From contig JAHEGF010000050.1 of NCBI GenBank assembly GCA_024645155.1, positions 1 to 16,517 on the forward strand: a stretch of DNA of 16,517 bases, in the 5' to 3' direction. Positions 1 to 8,855 of the stretch are shown piece after piece (the first letter of the stretch is position 1; each line of letters starts with the position of its first letter). A model generated the notes under the pieces. That model saw nothing but the letters and a program-made list of their open reading frames with translations, searched no databases and was not told the DNA's origin. The stretch is from Phyllobacteriaceae bacterium (GTDB taxonomy: Bacteria > Pseudomonadota > Alphaproteobacteria > Rhizobiales > Rhizobiaceae). Both the position numbers and the translations under genes were made by a program.

Positions 1-268
1 CAAGCAGCAAAATTATGGCAAGGCGCCGGATTTGGCGTGGAGCAAGAAAGGAAACACCGATCATCACCGCAATCGCGGGCGCCATAAATGCGATCTGGCG
101 GGAAACGAAATGGAAGCTGGAAAGGCCGATACGCTCGGCAACGGAAGGGCTTGCGGCGAAGGATAGAACCACGCCCAATCCCATCAACACCAGGAAGGAG
201 CCAAATAACCATCGGTCGATGGTCCACCACCATTCGGCCACCGGTCCCCGTTCCGCCCTGCTCACCAT
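1..268 (-). CDS. ftsW: FtsW, septal lipid II polymerase (SEDS family), 5' part only
   Basis: Reading the minus strand from the ATG at 268-266 gives 89 codons that run off the left edge. The N-terminus begins MVSRAERGPVAEWWWTIDR, then a hydrophobic segment (about residues 20-38), a short polar loop and a second hydrophobic segment (about 62-78). This matches the N-terminal end of alphaproteobacterial FtsW, a multi-pass membrane protein that polymerises glycan strands at the septum together with FtsI. Only about a quarter of a usual FtsW (roughly 380 residues) is present, so no catalytic residues can be checked. The start overlaps the murD stop as TGATG, which suggests translational coupling at the end of the mur block. 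Identity rests on the N-terminal sequence and on the standard murD-ftsW-murG-murC order; confidence is high. Confidence 0.93.
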   Translation of the reverse strand, partial: MVSRAERGPVAEWWWTIDRWLFGSFLVLMGLGVVLSFAASPSVAERIGLSSFHFVSRQIAFMAPAIAVMIGVSFLAPRQIRRLAIILLL

Positions 269-1668
269 CAATGCGTCTCCCCGATCGTTTCGATCCCGGA
301 CAGGGTGCGCACGGCATCCCGGAATGCGTCGCCCCGGACCTCGAAATTCCTGAACTGATCAAAACTCGCACACGCAGGCGACAACAATACCACTGATTCG
401 CCCCGAATATCAGCCGTAGCATCCCGCGCGGCATGGCGCACGGCCACATCCAGAGTTCCGGATATCTCATAGGCCACATTTTCACCGAGCACTGCCGAGA
501 ATTCCGGCGCTGCCTCACCGATGAGATAGGCTTTGGCGATGCGCGGGAAGTATTCCGCCAACCCGGCGATCCCGTCTTTTTTGGGCAATCCACCGGCAAT
601 CCAGTAAATATGGTCGAAACTTGCCAGAGCGGTGGCAACCGCATCCGCATTGGTCGCCTTGGAATCATTGACAAACAGCACGCTGCCCATACGGCCGACC
701 TGTTCCATCCGGTGTGCCAGGCCGGGAAAACTTGCAAGTCCGGCAGCAATTTCCGCGACAGACATTCCCAACTCAAGGCACGAGGCGGTAGCCGCCAATG
801 CATTTTCCGCATTATGCGTTCCGCGCAAAGACCCGATCCCTTCGAGTGAAACGAGCCGCGTCTGCCTGCCGCCACGTGCCGCGACCAGGTCCGAGCCCTC
901 CAGGAAATATCCGTCATCCAGAGCTCTGGATGTCGAAAGAGGGCGCAGCTGATGCCCGGCATCGGCAAGCCTGCCTGCAATGGCGGCACAATGGCGGTCA
1001 TCTACGCTGATAATCGCAACCCTGCTTTGCAGGACAAGCTGCTCCTTGATCGCCGAATACTGCTCCATCGAACCGTGACGATCGAGATGATCAGGTGTTA
1101 AATTGAGCAAAATACCAATATCGGCATCAAGGGTAGGCGCGAGGTCGATCTGATAGGAGGAGCATTCGACAACGTAGTGGCGTCCGGGTACCGGCGGATC
1201 AAGTGTCAATACTGCACGCCCTATGTTGCCGCCCATCTGCGTGTCACGTCCGGCATTTTTCAGCATGTGGGCAATGAGCGCCGTGGTTGTCGATTTGCCG
1301 TTCGTACCGGTAATCGCAATGAACGGCGCCGAGGTACACATGGCCCTGCGTGCCCGTGCGAAGAGTTCGATGTCACCGATGATTTCGACACCGGCCGCGT
1401 TGGCCAGTTCAACCGCCCAGTGTGGCTTGGGATGCGTTAGCGGCACACCGGGAGATAAAACCAGGCTGGAAAATTCCTGCCAACGTACATCTCTCAGGTC
1501 TTGCGTTTCAATGCCTTGAGTACTTGCCAGCCCAACGCTTTGCGGATTGTCATCCCACGCGACGACCTTGGCACCGCCGGCCCGCAGTGACCGTGCTGTC
1601 GCAAGGCCGGACCCGCCAAGTCCGAACAGTGCAATGGTCTTTCCACTGACACCGGCCGCGGCAATCAT
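268..1668 (-). CDS. murD: UDP-N-acetylmuramoyl-L-alanine--D-glutamate ligase MurD
   Basis: A 466-residue Mur ligase that adds D-glutamate to UDP-MurNAc-L-Ala in the cytoplasm, the second amino-acid step of the peptidoglycan stem peptide. Visible motifs are an N-terminal Rossmann-like glycine motif (FGLGGSG, residues 15-21), the ATP-binding loop GTNGKSTT (121-128), a NLTPDHLDRH motif in the central domain, NDSKATN, and a C-terminal LLSPACASFDQF motif, all typical of MurD. The open frame extends a further 30 codons to 1758, but that part lies inside mraY in another frame. I chose the ATG at 1668-1666, two bases after the mraY TAG, because family members start a few residues before the glycine motif. 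No strong Shine-Dalgarno is visible, so reinitiation after mraY is likely. Its stop overlaps the ftsW start. Confidence 0.96.
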   Translation of the reverse strand: MIAAAGVSGKTIALFGLGGSGLATARSLRAGGAKVVAWDDNPQSVGLASTQGIETQDLRDVRWQEFSSLVLSPGVPLTHPKPHWAVELANAAGVEIIGDIELFARARRAMCTSAPFIAITGTNGKSTTTALIAHMLKNAGRDTQMGGNIGRAVLTLDPPVPGRHYVVECSSYQIDLAPTLDADIGILLNLTPDHLDRHGSMEQYSAIKEQLVLQSRVAIISVDDRHCAAIAGRLADAGHQLRPLSTSRALDDGYFLEGSDLVAARGGRQTRLVSLEGIGSLRGTHNAENALAATASCLELGMSVAEIAAGLASFPGLAHRMEQVGRMGSVLFVNDSKATNADAVATALASFDHIYWIAGGLPKKDGIAGLAEYFPRIAKAYLIGEAAPEFSAVLGENVAYEISGTLDVAVRHAARDATADIRGESVVLLSPACASFDQFRNFEVRGDAFRDAVRTLSGIETIGETH

Positions 1669-1670
1669 TT

Positions 1671-2753
1671 CTAGCGCAGCTTCAGGGTTGAAAGGCCGAT
1701 CAGGGCCAGGATCACCGCAACGATCCAGAATCGGATGACGATCTGGCTTTCCGTCCATCCCTTCTTTTCATAGTGATGGTGAATTGGTGCCATCAGGAAA
1801 ACCCGCTTTCCGGTCAGTTTGAACGACGCCACCTGAATGATTACGGAAAGTGCCTCGACAACGAACAGCCCGCCTATGATGGCCATGACAATCTCGTGCT
1901 TGGTTGCCACCGCGACGGCACCTATCAATCCGCCCATGGCCAGCGAACCGGTGTCACCCATGAATATCGCCGCGGGCGGAGCGTTAAACCACAAAAAACC
2001 GAGACCGGCTCCGATCACGGCACCGAGGATGACAGAAAGTTCACCGGTTCCCGGAACGAAATGAATCTGCAGGTAATTCGCAAACACCGCGTTACCGGAC
2101 AGGTAGGCAATCGCACCGAAGGACGACGCTGCAATCATGATCGGCACGATTGCCAGACCATCGAGGCCATCGGTCAGATTTACTGCGTTTCCGGCGCCCG
2201 CCATGATAAACGCGGCAAAGGGTATGAAAAACCATCCGAGATCGATAATCAGATCCTTGAAGAACGGGAATGTCAGGGACGTTGAAAACGGTGCTGCACC
2301 GTTTCTCATGAAGATCCAGGCCGCCAGACCAGCGATCAGGAACTCGAGGGCAAGACGCGCCTTTCCAGATATGCCGGCATGAGACTGTTTGGTCACCTTC
2401 GTGTAATCATCATAAAATCCGATCAAGCCGAAGCTTACCGTCACGCCCAGAACCACCCAGACATAGACACTGGAAAGGTTGGCCCACAGCAGCGACGAAA
2501 TCACGATACCGGTAAGGATCATCAACCCTCCCATCGTCGGCGTTCCGGCTTTCTTGAAATGGGTTTGCGGTCCGTCTGCGCGAATTGGCTGTCCGCGTCC
2601 CTGGCGAATACGCAGCGAGTTGATGATCGCCGGTCCGAACATGAACACGATGAACGCAGAAGTTATCATCGCCCCGCCGGTACGGAATGTAATGTAGCGA
2701 AAGACGTTAAAGGCGGACACCTGATCGGCAAACGGCACCAGATAGGTCAACAT
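1671..2753 (-). CDS. mraY: Phospho-N-acetylmuramoyl-pentapeptide transferase MraY
   Basis: A 360-residue polytopic inner-membrane enzyme that transfers phospho-MurNAc-pentapeptide to undecaprenyl phosphate to give lipid I. About ten hydrophobic segments are separated by conserved cytoplasmic loops. Visible family motifs are ADGPQTHFKKAGTPTMGG (59-76), the catalytic aspartate pair in GFYDDYTK (Asp115-Asp116), NLTDGLDGLA (192-201), the GDTGS aspartate (Asp267) and the HHH triad in PIHHHYEKKGW (325-327). Full length is as expected for the family. The ATG at 2753 has a GGGAG-type ribosome binding site about 10 bases upstream within the 37-base gap after murF. murD follows two bases after its stop. 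Identification is secure. Confidence 0.98.
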   Translation of the reverse strand: MLTYLVPFADQVSAFNVFRYITFRTGGAMITSAFIVFMFGPAIINSLRIRQGRGQPIRADGPQTHFKKAGTPTMGGLMILTGIVISSLLWANLSSVYVWVVLGVTVSFGLIGFYDDYTKVTKQSHAGISGKARLALEFLIAGLAAWIFMRNGAAPFSTSLTFPFFKDLIIDLGWFFIPFAAFIMAGAGNAVNLTDGLDGLAIVPIMIAASSFGAIAYLSGNAVFANYLQIHFVPGTGELSVILGAVIGAGLGFLWFNAPPAAIFMGDTGSLAMGGLIGAVAVATKHEIVMAIIGGLFVVEALSVIIQVASFKLTGKRVFLMAPIHHHYEKKGWTESQIVIRFWIVAVILALIGLSTLKLR

Positions 2754-2790
2754 GCAGATGCGCTCCCTTTGATATCATCCGGTTTGCGGT

Positions 2791-4212
2791 TCATGCGCCC
2801 GCCGCCGGCTGGAACTTCTTGACGAACGCATCAACGATTTTCGAAAAACCGGATCCGTTCGATGATTTCACCATGAGCGCGTCCCCGCCCCGTACCGCGT
2901 TCATAAGAACCGGCAGCAATTCGTCAACAGTTGATCGGTATTGAATCGGCATTTCGCCACCGGCTGCATCAGCCAGTGCCTTCATCTCCGGACCGGCGAG
3001 AAATGCCATGTTGATGCTGTTCCCGGTCAAAATATCAGCCATTTGCGCGTGAAGTTCCTGTGAGTGATCACCGAGTTCCAACATGTCGCCGAGCACGGCT
3101 ATCCGCCGCCCGCGCTTGGCAACAGGTGTCGCGGCAAGAACCTTGATCGCCGCTTCCATCGATGCCGGATTGGCATTGTAGCTCTCATCGACCAGCGTGA
3201 TGGACCCGCGGCCGAATTTGAGCTTGTGAACGTCTCCGCGCCCCTTGGCGGTCGAGAAGTTTGCCAAAGCCAGCGCTGCCTTGGCCAGGTCGCCGCCCGC
3301 CAGATGGACCGCACCGAGCACAGCCAGGCAGTTTTGCACCATATGCCTGCCCGGTACCCCGAGTTTTACTGCGACATCCTGGCCGTCGATTTTCGCCATG
3401 AACATTGATCGTCCACCGTGAAGCACGCATTCTGATAGTTTGAAGCTCGACTTGGCATGCTCGCCAAATCCAAGCACATGGTCGATGCCAGCCGCGTGAG
3501 CCTTGCGGTTCATATGGGCATAAAGGGCATCATCGCGATTGAGCACCGCGTAACCGCCCGGAACGATACCCTCGAATATTTCCGACTTGGCATCCGCTAT
3601 TTCCTTGATATTTTTGAAATAACCGAGATGGGCGGCGGCGATCAGCGTAATGATCGCGATATGAGGGCGGACGAATTTGACAAGATCGCGGATCTCGCCC
3701 GCGTGATTCATTCCAATCTCGAAAATCCCGAAATCGGCGTCTTCGGGCATTCGTGCAAGCGTCAGCGGCACACCCCAATGGTTATTGAAAGACCTGACGG
3801 ACGCATGGACATTGCCGCTTGGAGCCAGCGCGCTGCGCAGCATCTCCTTTGTCGTCGTCTTTCCAGCCGAGCCGGTCACCGCAACAATCTGGGCACGGGT
3901 TCGCTGACGGGCCGCAACACCAAGCTGTTCGAGCCCGTGCAAAACGTCGTCGACGACAATCATCGGAACCTGCAATCGGCCGAGCGCCGGCAGTTTCTTT
4001 TCCGCCACAACCAATAGTCCGGCGCCTGCCGCCATGGCAGCAGTCGCATGGTCATGGCCGTCACTGTGTTCCCCTTTTATGGCAAAAAAGGCGTCACCCG
4101 GCGCCAGAGTTCGCGTGTCGATGGAGATGCCCCTTACACCTTCCGGCAGAGTGCCAAGCGGCCTGCCGTCCATCGCTTCCACCATTGTTGCCGAGGTCCA
4201 GAGCAGGTTCAT
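2791..4212 (-). CDS. murF: UDP-N-acetylmuramoyl-tripeptide--D-alanyl-D-alanine ligase MurF
   Basis: A 473-residue Mur ligase that adds the D-Ala-D-Ala dipeptide to UDP-MurNAc-tripeptide, completing the cytoplasmic pentapeptide precursor. The N-terminal domain carries the DTRTLAPGDAFFAIKG stretch (32-47), followed by the ATP loop GSAGKTTT (114-121), NNHWGVPLT (143-151), the EIGMNHAGEI motif (165-174) diagnostic of MurF, and DESYNANP (342-349). LGDMLELG lies in the C-terminal domain. The start codon overlaps the murE stop as ATGA, so the two ligases are probably translationally coupled. A 37-base gap separates it from mraY downstream. Length and motif order are normal and nothing looks broken. 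Confidence 0.98.
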   Translation of the reverse strand: MNLLWTSATMVEAMDGRPLGTLPEGVRGISIDTRTLAPGDAFFAIKGEHSDGHDHATAAMAAGAGLLVVAEKKLPALGRLQVPMIVVDDVLHGLEQLGVAARQRTRAQIVAVTGSAGKTTTKEMLRSALAPSGNVHASVRSFNNHWGVPLTLARMPEDADFGIFEIGMNHAGEIRDLVKFVRPHIAIITLIAAAHLGYFKNIKEIADAKSEIFEGIVPGGYAVLNRDDALYAHMNRKAHAAGIDHVLGFGEHAKSSFKLSECVLHGGRSMFMAKIDGQDVAVKLGVPGRHMVQNCLAVLGAVHLAGGDLAKAALALANFSTAKGRGDVHKLKFGRGSITLVDESYNANPASMEAAIKVLAATPVAKRGRRIAVLGDMLELGDHSQELHAQMADILTGNSINMAFLAGPEMKALADAAGGEMPIQYRSTVDELLPVLMNAVRGGDALMVKSSNGSGFSKIVDAFVKKFQPAAGA

Positions 4213-5663
4213 GCAGCCGTCCTGGTCAGCGCTTCACGAACGACGGCATGGTCAGAAAAAGGTAACGTTTTCTCGCCAATCGTCTGGCCTTCTTCGTGCC
4301 CCTTGCCGGCAACGATCAGGGTATCACCGGCTTCGAGCAGACCAACTGCATGACCGATCGCCTCCCGCCGATCCGCAATTTCCGTTGCCCCCGGGGCAGC
4401 GGCGAGAATTTCAGCGCGGACGGTTTGGGCAACTTCGGTTCTGGGATTGTCATCGGTAACGATGACAATATCGGCAAGACGGGTTGCTATTTCGCCCATG
4501 ATGGGGCGCTTGGTTCGGTCGCGGTCTCCACCACATCCGAAGACAACAACTACCTTTCCGGTCGTGAACGGCCTTACAGCGGTGAGCACGTTTTCCAGCG
4601 CATCGGGCTTGTGTGCGTAGTCAACATAAACTGGCGAACCATTGGCGGTCGTTCCAACGAGATCAAGACGGCCTGGCGCACCTTCAATGTGTTCAAGCGC
4701 CCCGATCGCGGTTTCGCCTTTGATACCGGTTGCGATTGCAAGACCTGCGGCCACAAGGGCGTTGGCAATCTGAAAATCGCCTGCCAGCGGCAGAACAATC
4801 TCGAACAATCGTCCTTCGAATTCGATGTGCGCCCGCTGACGGTTGCGTTCATGTTCGACGCGCTTCAATCCGAGGAACGAGCCCTTTCTTCCCACTGTCA
4901 GAAGATTGCGCCCACTATCGCGGACCGCCTTGAAGGTGGCCTCCGACCACCTGTCGTCGGCAAAGATGACAGCGGGTGCACCTGGCGGCAGCAAGGTAGT
5001 GAAAAGCCGCATCTTGGCAATATGGTAATCTTCGAGCGTCGGATGATAATCGAGGTGATCGTGACCGAGATTGGTAAATCCGGCGGCTGAAAGCCGGACA
5101 CCGTCCAAGCGGCGTTGATCAAGGCCGTGGCTGGATGCTTCCATTGCCGCATGGGTCACGCCGTTCGACGCAAGCGAGGACAGGAGTTTGTGCAACTCCA
5201 CCGGATCCGGCGTTGTCAGGGACCCGTATTTGTTGATGCCCGGAGAGACAACACCCGTGGTACCTATGCTGGCCGCAGGTTTTCCGGCATGTGCCCAGAT
5301 TTGCCGTGCAAAAGCGGCAACCGAGGTTTTTCCCGCGGTTCCTGTCACGGCGACCATGGTCTCAGGCTGGCCCGGATGAAATCTTGAGGCAATGATCGCA
5401 AGTGCCCGGCGCGGGTCTTCACTCGTCAATACCGGGATTCCCAGATTGCTGGGCGCACTGTGTTTTTCTGCAATCAGGGCCACTGCCCCGCGCTTGGCTG
5501 CATCGGCGGCAAACGCCATTCCATCGGTTTTGCTGCCGCGCAGGGCAACAAAGATGTGACCCGGAATGACCATTCTTGAATCACTGGTGATATCAAGCGC
5601 CTCGACCGGCCCGGTTTCATCAGTATCCAGTTCGGCGATTTTAGCAATCTCAGATAGTTTCAT
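4209..5663 (-). CDS. murE: UDP-MurNAc-L-Ala-D-Glu--meso-diaminopimelate ligase MurE
   Basis: A 484-residue Mur ligase that adds the third stem-peptide residue. Motifs seen are the ATP loop GTAGKTS (108-114), TTPDPVELH, the EASSHGL motif, NLGHDHLDYH, the HIAKMRLF lysine that is carbamylated in the family (Lys217), DYAHKPDALE, and GCGGDRDRTKRP. The DNPRTE motif (from residue 405) is the known specificity signature for meso-diaminopimelate rather than lysine, fitting a Gram-negative wall. A GTG codon sits directly before the ATG (5666-5664). I prefer the ATG because the GGGAG ribosome binding site is better spaced from it. The start lies 59 bases after the end of ftsI, one of the longest gaps in the operon. 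Its stop overlaps the murF start. Confidence 0.97.
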   Translation of the reverse strand: MKLSEIAKIAELDTDETGPVEALDITSDSRMVIPGHIFVALRGSKTDGMAFAADAAKRGAVALIAEKHSAPSNLGIPVLTSEDPRRALAIIASRFHPGQPETMVAVTGTAGKTSVAAFARQIWAHAGKPAASIGTTGVVSPGINKYGSLTTPDPVELHKLLSSLASNGVTHAAMEASSHGLDQRRLDGVRLSAAGFTNLGHDHLDYHPTLEDYHIAKMRLFTTLLPPGAPAVIFADDRWSEATFKAVRDSGRNLLTVGRKGSFLGLKRVEHERNRQRAHIEFEGRLFEIVLPLAGDFQIANALVAAGLAIATGIKGETAIGALEHIEGAPGRLDLVGTTANGSPVYVDYAHKPDALENVLTAVRPFTTGKVVVVFGCGGDRDRTKRPIMGEIATRLADIVIVTDDNPRTEVAQTVRAEILAAAPGATEIADRREAIGHAVGLLEAGDTLIVAGKGHEEGQTIGEKTLPFSDHAVVREALTRTAA

Positions 5664-5722
5664 CACGCTCCCGTTCGCCTGTTCGTGGCGATAGGCCCCT
5701 CGGGTTCAGGTCCCAGGGGGAA

Positions 5723-7459
5723 TCACCGGTATGAAACCAGCAAAGCGTCACTTTCATGGCCGAATTCCGGCTTTACGCCAAGCAGAGATGCTGAACGGCG
5801 GATGATATTGGCAACTGTCGGTGCCGCATTCGACCCTGCGGTAGCACCCGCACCATCTTTTTCCGGCTTTGGTTCATCAAGAATGACCAGTACTACATAT
5901 TGCGGATCATGGATGGGAAATCCCGACAGGAAAGCGTTGAATCGCTTCGACGAGGAATAGCGGCCGTTGACCACTTTCTCGGCGGTTCCGGTCTTGCCGC
6001 CGACGAAATAGCCGGGAACACCGGCGCGCCGTCCGGAGCCTTTTTCGACGTTCAGCCGGAACAGGTAGCGCATCGCAATGCTGGTCTTTTCGCTGATTAC
6101 CTGAACCGAAGACAATGCTGCCTCGCGTTCGGTGCGCGGGAGAAATGTCGGCTGTATCAACCGTCCGCCATTCAGCAGCGCAGCGGCGGCAACCGCGGTC
6201 TGTAACGGCGTTGTCGCCACGCCATGGCCAAACGAGATCGTTATCGAATTCAGTTTTTTCCATGTCGCCGGCTCTGTCGGCCGCGCCACTTCCGGCAATT
6301 CGGTATGGAGACGGGTCAAAAGCCCGACGCGTTTCAAAAATTCGCGGTGATTTTCGGTTCCCACCGTGTCAGCCATTTTCGCCGTGCCGATATTGGAAGA
6401 ATAGATAAAAATTTCGGGAACCGACAATTTGCGATGCTTGCCGTGAAAGTCACTGATTGTATGTCCGGCAATGCGGATCGGTCGGGATGCGTCAAATATG
6501 CTGTTCAGATCGACCTTGCCGGAATCAAGCGCCATTGCAGTGGTGAATGCCTTGAACGTCGAACCCATCTCGTAGACACCACCCGACATGCGATTGAGAT
6601 TGTTCTTGTCGAGTGCGCCAGCGGGAGTATTGGGATCGAAATCTGGAACTGATGACATGGCCACGACTTCGCCGGTCCTTGCATTGAGCACCACAGCACC
6701 AGCGGCAATGGCGTGGTATTTGTTCATCGCCTGCTGCAACTCGTCGCGCACGATATGCTGAACACGCAGATCAACGGAGAGCCTGAATGGTTCGAGGTCG
6801 GTTTCCACTGCAAGCCCGGTTGCCTGAAGTTCGGCAAGCCCCTGATCGTCAATGTATTTTTCCAACCCGGCAATGCCCTGGTTATCGACATTTACAAGCC
6901 CGACTATATGCGATGCGGTTGGCCCGCCAGGATAGAAACGGCGCTTTTCAGTGCGGAATCCGATGCCCGGAATGCCGGCAGCGAGTATTTCGCTTTGCTG
7001 CCTTGGTGTCAGCTCACGCCGCAGCCAGACAAATCCCGCGTCGCTTTTCAGTTTGCGCAAAGTCGCCTCAAAATTGAGATTGGGCAGCAGCGAGGTCAGC
7101 AGTTCGGTAGCTTCATCGGCATCGGCGATGCGTTTTGGTTCGGCAAACAGTGATGCAGTCTTGATATCGGTCGCCAGTACCTCGCCATTGCGATCGACGA
7201 TATCAGGGCGCGATGCCAGTATCCTGTCAGTTGTCGCTACCCGCGCAGCCTGCGTGTCTTGTATGCCGAGATACATCAATCGCCCGCCTATGATGGCGTA
7301 GAACGCGAAGAAGAAGAACATCACCATTACGACGCGGTTGCGGCCGCCATGTTTTGTCAGCCGCCGTCCTTTTATTTCTATGATGTCTCTTGCGCCCGGC
7401 GTATCGGACAATGACCGCTCCGTGTTTGAAGGACCCGAAATTCGCGGCCGTATGGTCAT
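5723..7459 (-). CDS. ftsI: FtsI (penicillin-binding protein 3), septal transpeptidase
   Basis: A 578-residue class B penicillin-binding protein that crosslinks septal peptidoglycan in the periplasm and works with FtsW and the FtsQLB complex. It has a basic cytoplasmic N-terminus, one membrane-spanning anchor (about residues 43-64), a pedestal/dimerisation region containing RPDIVDRNGEVLA (84-96), and a C-terminal transpeptidase domain. All three penicillin-binding motifs are intact: S300-T-F-K303, SSN (354-356) and KTG (489-491). The length is normal for rhizobial FtsI. Its start overlaps the ftsL stop as ATGA. The C-terminal tail past residue about 555 is short and polar. No sign of truncation or of beta-lactam-resistance-type rearrangement. 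Confidence 0.97.
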   Translation of the reverse strand: MTIRPRISGPSNTERSLSDTPGARDIIEIKGRRLTKHGGRNRVVMVMFFFFAFYAIIGGRLMYLGIQDTQAARVATTDRILASRPDIVDRNGEVLATDIKTASLFAEPKRIADADEATELLTSLLPNLNFEATLRKLKSDAGFVWLRRELTPRQQSEILAAGIPGIGFRTEKRRFYPGGPTASHIVGLVNVDNQGIAGLEKYIDDQGLAELQATGLAVETDLEPFRLSVDLRVQHIVRDELQQAMNKYHAIAAGAVVLNARTGEVVAMSSVPDFDPNTPAGALDKNNLNRMSGGVYEMGSTFKAFTTAMALDSGKVDLNSIFDASRPIRIAGHTISDFHGKHRKLSVPEIFIYSSNIGTAKMADTVGTENHREFLKRVGLLTRLHTELPEVARPTEPATWKKLNSITISFGHGVATTPLQTAVAAAALLNGGRLIQPTFLPRTEREAALSSVQVISEKTSIAMRYLFRLNVEKGSGRRAGVPGYFVGGKTGTAEKVVNGRYSSSKRFNAFLSGFPIHDPQYVVLVILDEPKPEKDGAGATAGSNAAPTVANIIRRSASLLGVKPEFGHESDALLVSYR

Positions 7460-7833
7460 TGAACAACTCCACCGGTGGTCAGTGTCGTGTCAACATCTCC
7501 GCCGGCCATGCCGCCCAGTTGCCTGTCGCCGGGGATTTCAAGATCGATCGGCCGGGAAGGCAGTTCATCGAACCCGGCAATCTGCTCCGCTTCGAGTGGA
7601 GCGAGTTCCAGTTCGCCGCCGTAGATATCAACCAGCCGCTGCAACCGGGCAGGCTGGGTCAGCAGGCTCCAGTCGGCCCGCAAAATATCAATGGTATCCC
7701 TTTCATAGGTGATTTGCCGGTCGATCCTGCTGATTTCCGCCATCCGGCTTTCAGCCTCATGTTTGGTCTTGTAGGTAAACGCAGCTGCCGAAACCATCAC
7801 GGCAATGAGCACAATGTCAGTGGTGCGAAACAT
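7456..7833 (-). CDS. ftsL: Cell division protein FtsL
   Basis: A 125-residue bitopic membrane protein. It starts MFRTTDIVLIAVM, with a single hydrophobic segment at about residues 5-21, then a charged heptad-like region (about 24-55) suited to the coiled coil that pairs with FtsB. The segment RADWSLLTQPARLQRL is the part conserved in alphaproteobacterial FtsL. The C-terminal third is variable and acidic. The open frame begins at 7866, which would overlap rsmH by 28 bases. I chose the internal ATG at 7833-7831, six bases after the rsmH stop, since relatives begin at this point and a GGAAGG sequence lies upstream. FtsL links FtsQB to FtsWI activation. Sequence conservation is low in the family, so the call leans on position between rsmH and ftsI as well as topology. 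Confidence 0.9.
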   Translation of the reverse strand: MFRTTDIVLIAVMVSAAAFTYKTKHEAESRMAEISRIDRQITYERDTIDILRADWSLLTQPARLQRLVDIYGGELELAPLEAEQIAGFDELPSRPIDLEIPGDRQLGGMAGGDVDTTLTTGGVVQ

Positions 7834-7838
7834 GGGCT

Positions 7839-8855
7839 TTACAATCCTTCCGGCATTGTCGGCCAAGGCAGATCCGGCAGATTGAACAGCTGCATGTCGG
7901 CTACCCGAGGCGGAGCATCAGTACGAATTGCCGAACGCAAGCGCGCCGATCGGGCCCGCGGATTTGCCTCGCATTCGGCCGCATCCGGGACAACCGACCC
8001 GGTCGGCGATTTGGCAAGTGTTGGCTCTGCTGCAATCGCCTCCGGCAGGTGGCGTGAACCACCCCGCGAACCCGACCGGTCGGCAATGAACCGCTTGACG
8101 ATACGGTCCTCCAGGGAATGGAAACTGACCACAGCGAGTCGGCCTCCGGGTTTCAGTATCCGTTCCGCAGCAAACAGCGCCCGGACCAGTTCTCTCAGTT
8201 CATCATTGACGAAAATACGCAATCCCTGAAAAGAGCGCGTTGCCGGGTGAATACGGTCTTTGGGATGGCGGCCAATCGTCGCCTCGATCAGGTTTGCCAA
8301 ATCAAGCGTGCTCGAAAATGGCGCGTCGGCCCGGCGGCGCACGATGGCCTTGGCAATTCGTCCGGCGTGGCGTTCTTCACCCAAAAATCCGAATATCCGA
8401 GCCAGATCACCGGTGTCGAAAGTGTTTACAGCCTCGGCTGCGGTCAGCCCGCTTTGTGCCATGCGCATGTCCAGCGGTCCGTCGTGACGAAAGGAGAACC
8501 CGCGCCCCGGCCGGTCGAGCTGCATTGATGAAACCCCGACATCCATGACGATACCGTCGACCATCTTGTCGACTGTTTCATCTAGCGATGAAAATGCACC
8601 GTGAACCAGCCGCAATTTGCCACCCGAGTTGCCTTCAAGCTCCCGTCCTGCCGCAATCGCATCTGGATCACGGTCAATGGCGACAACCGACGCTCCGGCA
8701 TCCAGCAATGCCTTGCTGTAGCCGCCAGCACCGAATGTGGCATCAATGATAGTCGCGCCTTCAAGTGGGGCCAGCGCTTTCAGCGCCTCACGCAGGAGAA
8801 CCGGAATGTGGCGGGCCGGTCCGCCACCGGCTATTGCGCCGGTGCCCGCCATCAT
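7839..8855 (-). CDS. rsmH: 16S rRNA (cytosine(1402)-N(4))-methyltransferase RsmH (MraW)
   Basis: A 338-residue S-adenosylmethionine-dependent methyltransferase that modifies C1402 in the ribosomal P site. It shows the HIPVLLREAL start of the domain (16-25), the SAM-binding motif DATFGAGGYS (38-47), the AIDRDPDA acidic loop after strand 2, MDVGVSSMQLD, RGFSFR, and the C-terminal VVSFHSLEDRIVKRF motif. The reading frame stays open for another 171 codons upstream, but those overlap mraZ antiparallel to its codon pattern and have no family similarity. The ATG at 8855 (or the adjacent ATG at 8852) gives an ATGA (or TGATG) overlap with the mraZ stop. The second gene of the dcw operon in most bacteria, as here. 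Confidence 0.96.
   Translation of the reverse strand: MMAGTGAIAGGGPARHIPVLLREALKALAPLEGATIIDATFGAGGYSKALLDAGASVVAIDRDPDAIAAGRELEGNSGGKLRLVHGAFSSLDETVDKMVDGIVMDVGVSSMQLDRPGRGFSFRHDGPLDMRMAQSGLTAAEAVNTFDTGDLARIFGFLGEERHAGRIAKAIVRRRADAPFSSTLDLANLIEATIGRHPKDRIHPATRSFQGLRIFVNDELRELVRALFAAERILKPGGRLAVVSFHSLEDRIVKRFIADRSGSRGGSRHLPEAIAAEPTLAKSPTGSVVPDAAECEANPRARSARLRSAIRTDAPPRVADMQLFNLPDLPWPTMPEGL

Noticed and set aside
1669..1758. Longer murD start giving 30 extra N-terminal residues
   Set aside because: The extension overlaps mraY, is a shadow of it in another frame, and relatives of MurD begin just before the FGLGGSG motif.
433..6652. Plus-strand open frames of 60-260 codons across the dcw operon
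   Set aside because: All are antisense to well-supported mur/fts genes with intact motifs and have no recognisable domains.
7834..7866. Earlier ATG for ftsL
   Set aside because: It would overlap rsmH by 28 bases and add eleven residues that relatives lack; kept only as an alternative.
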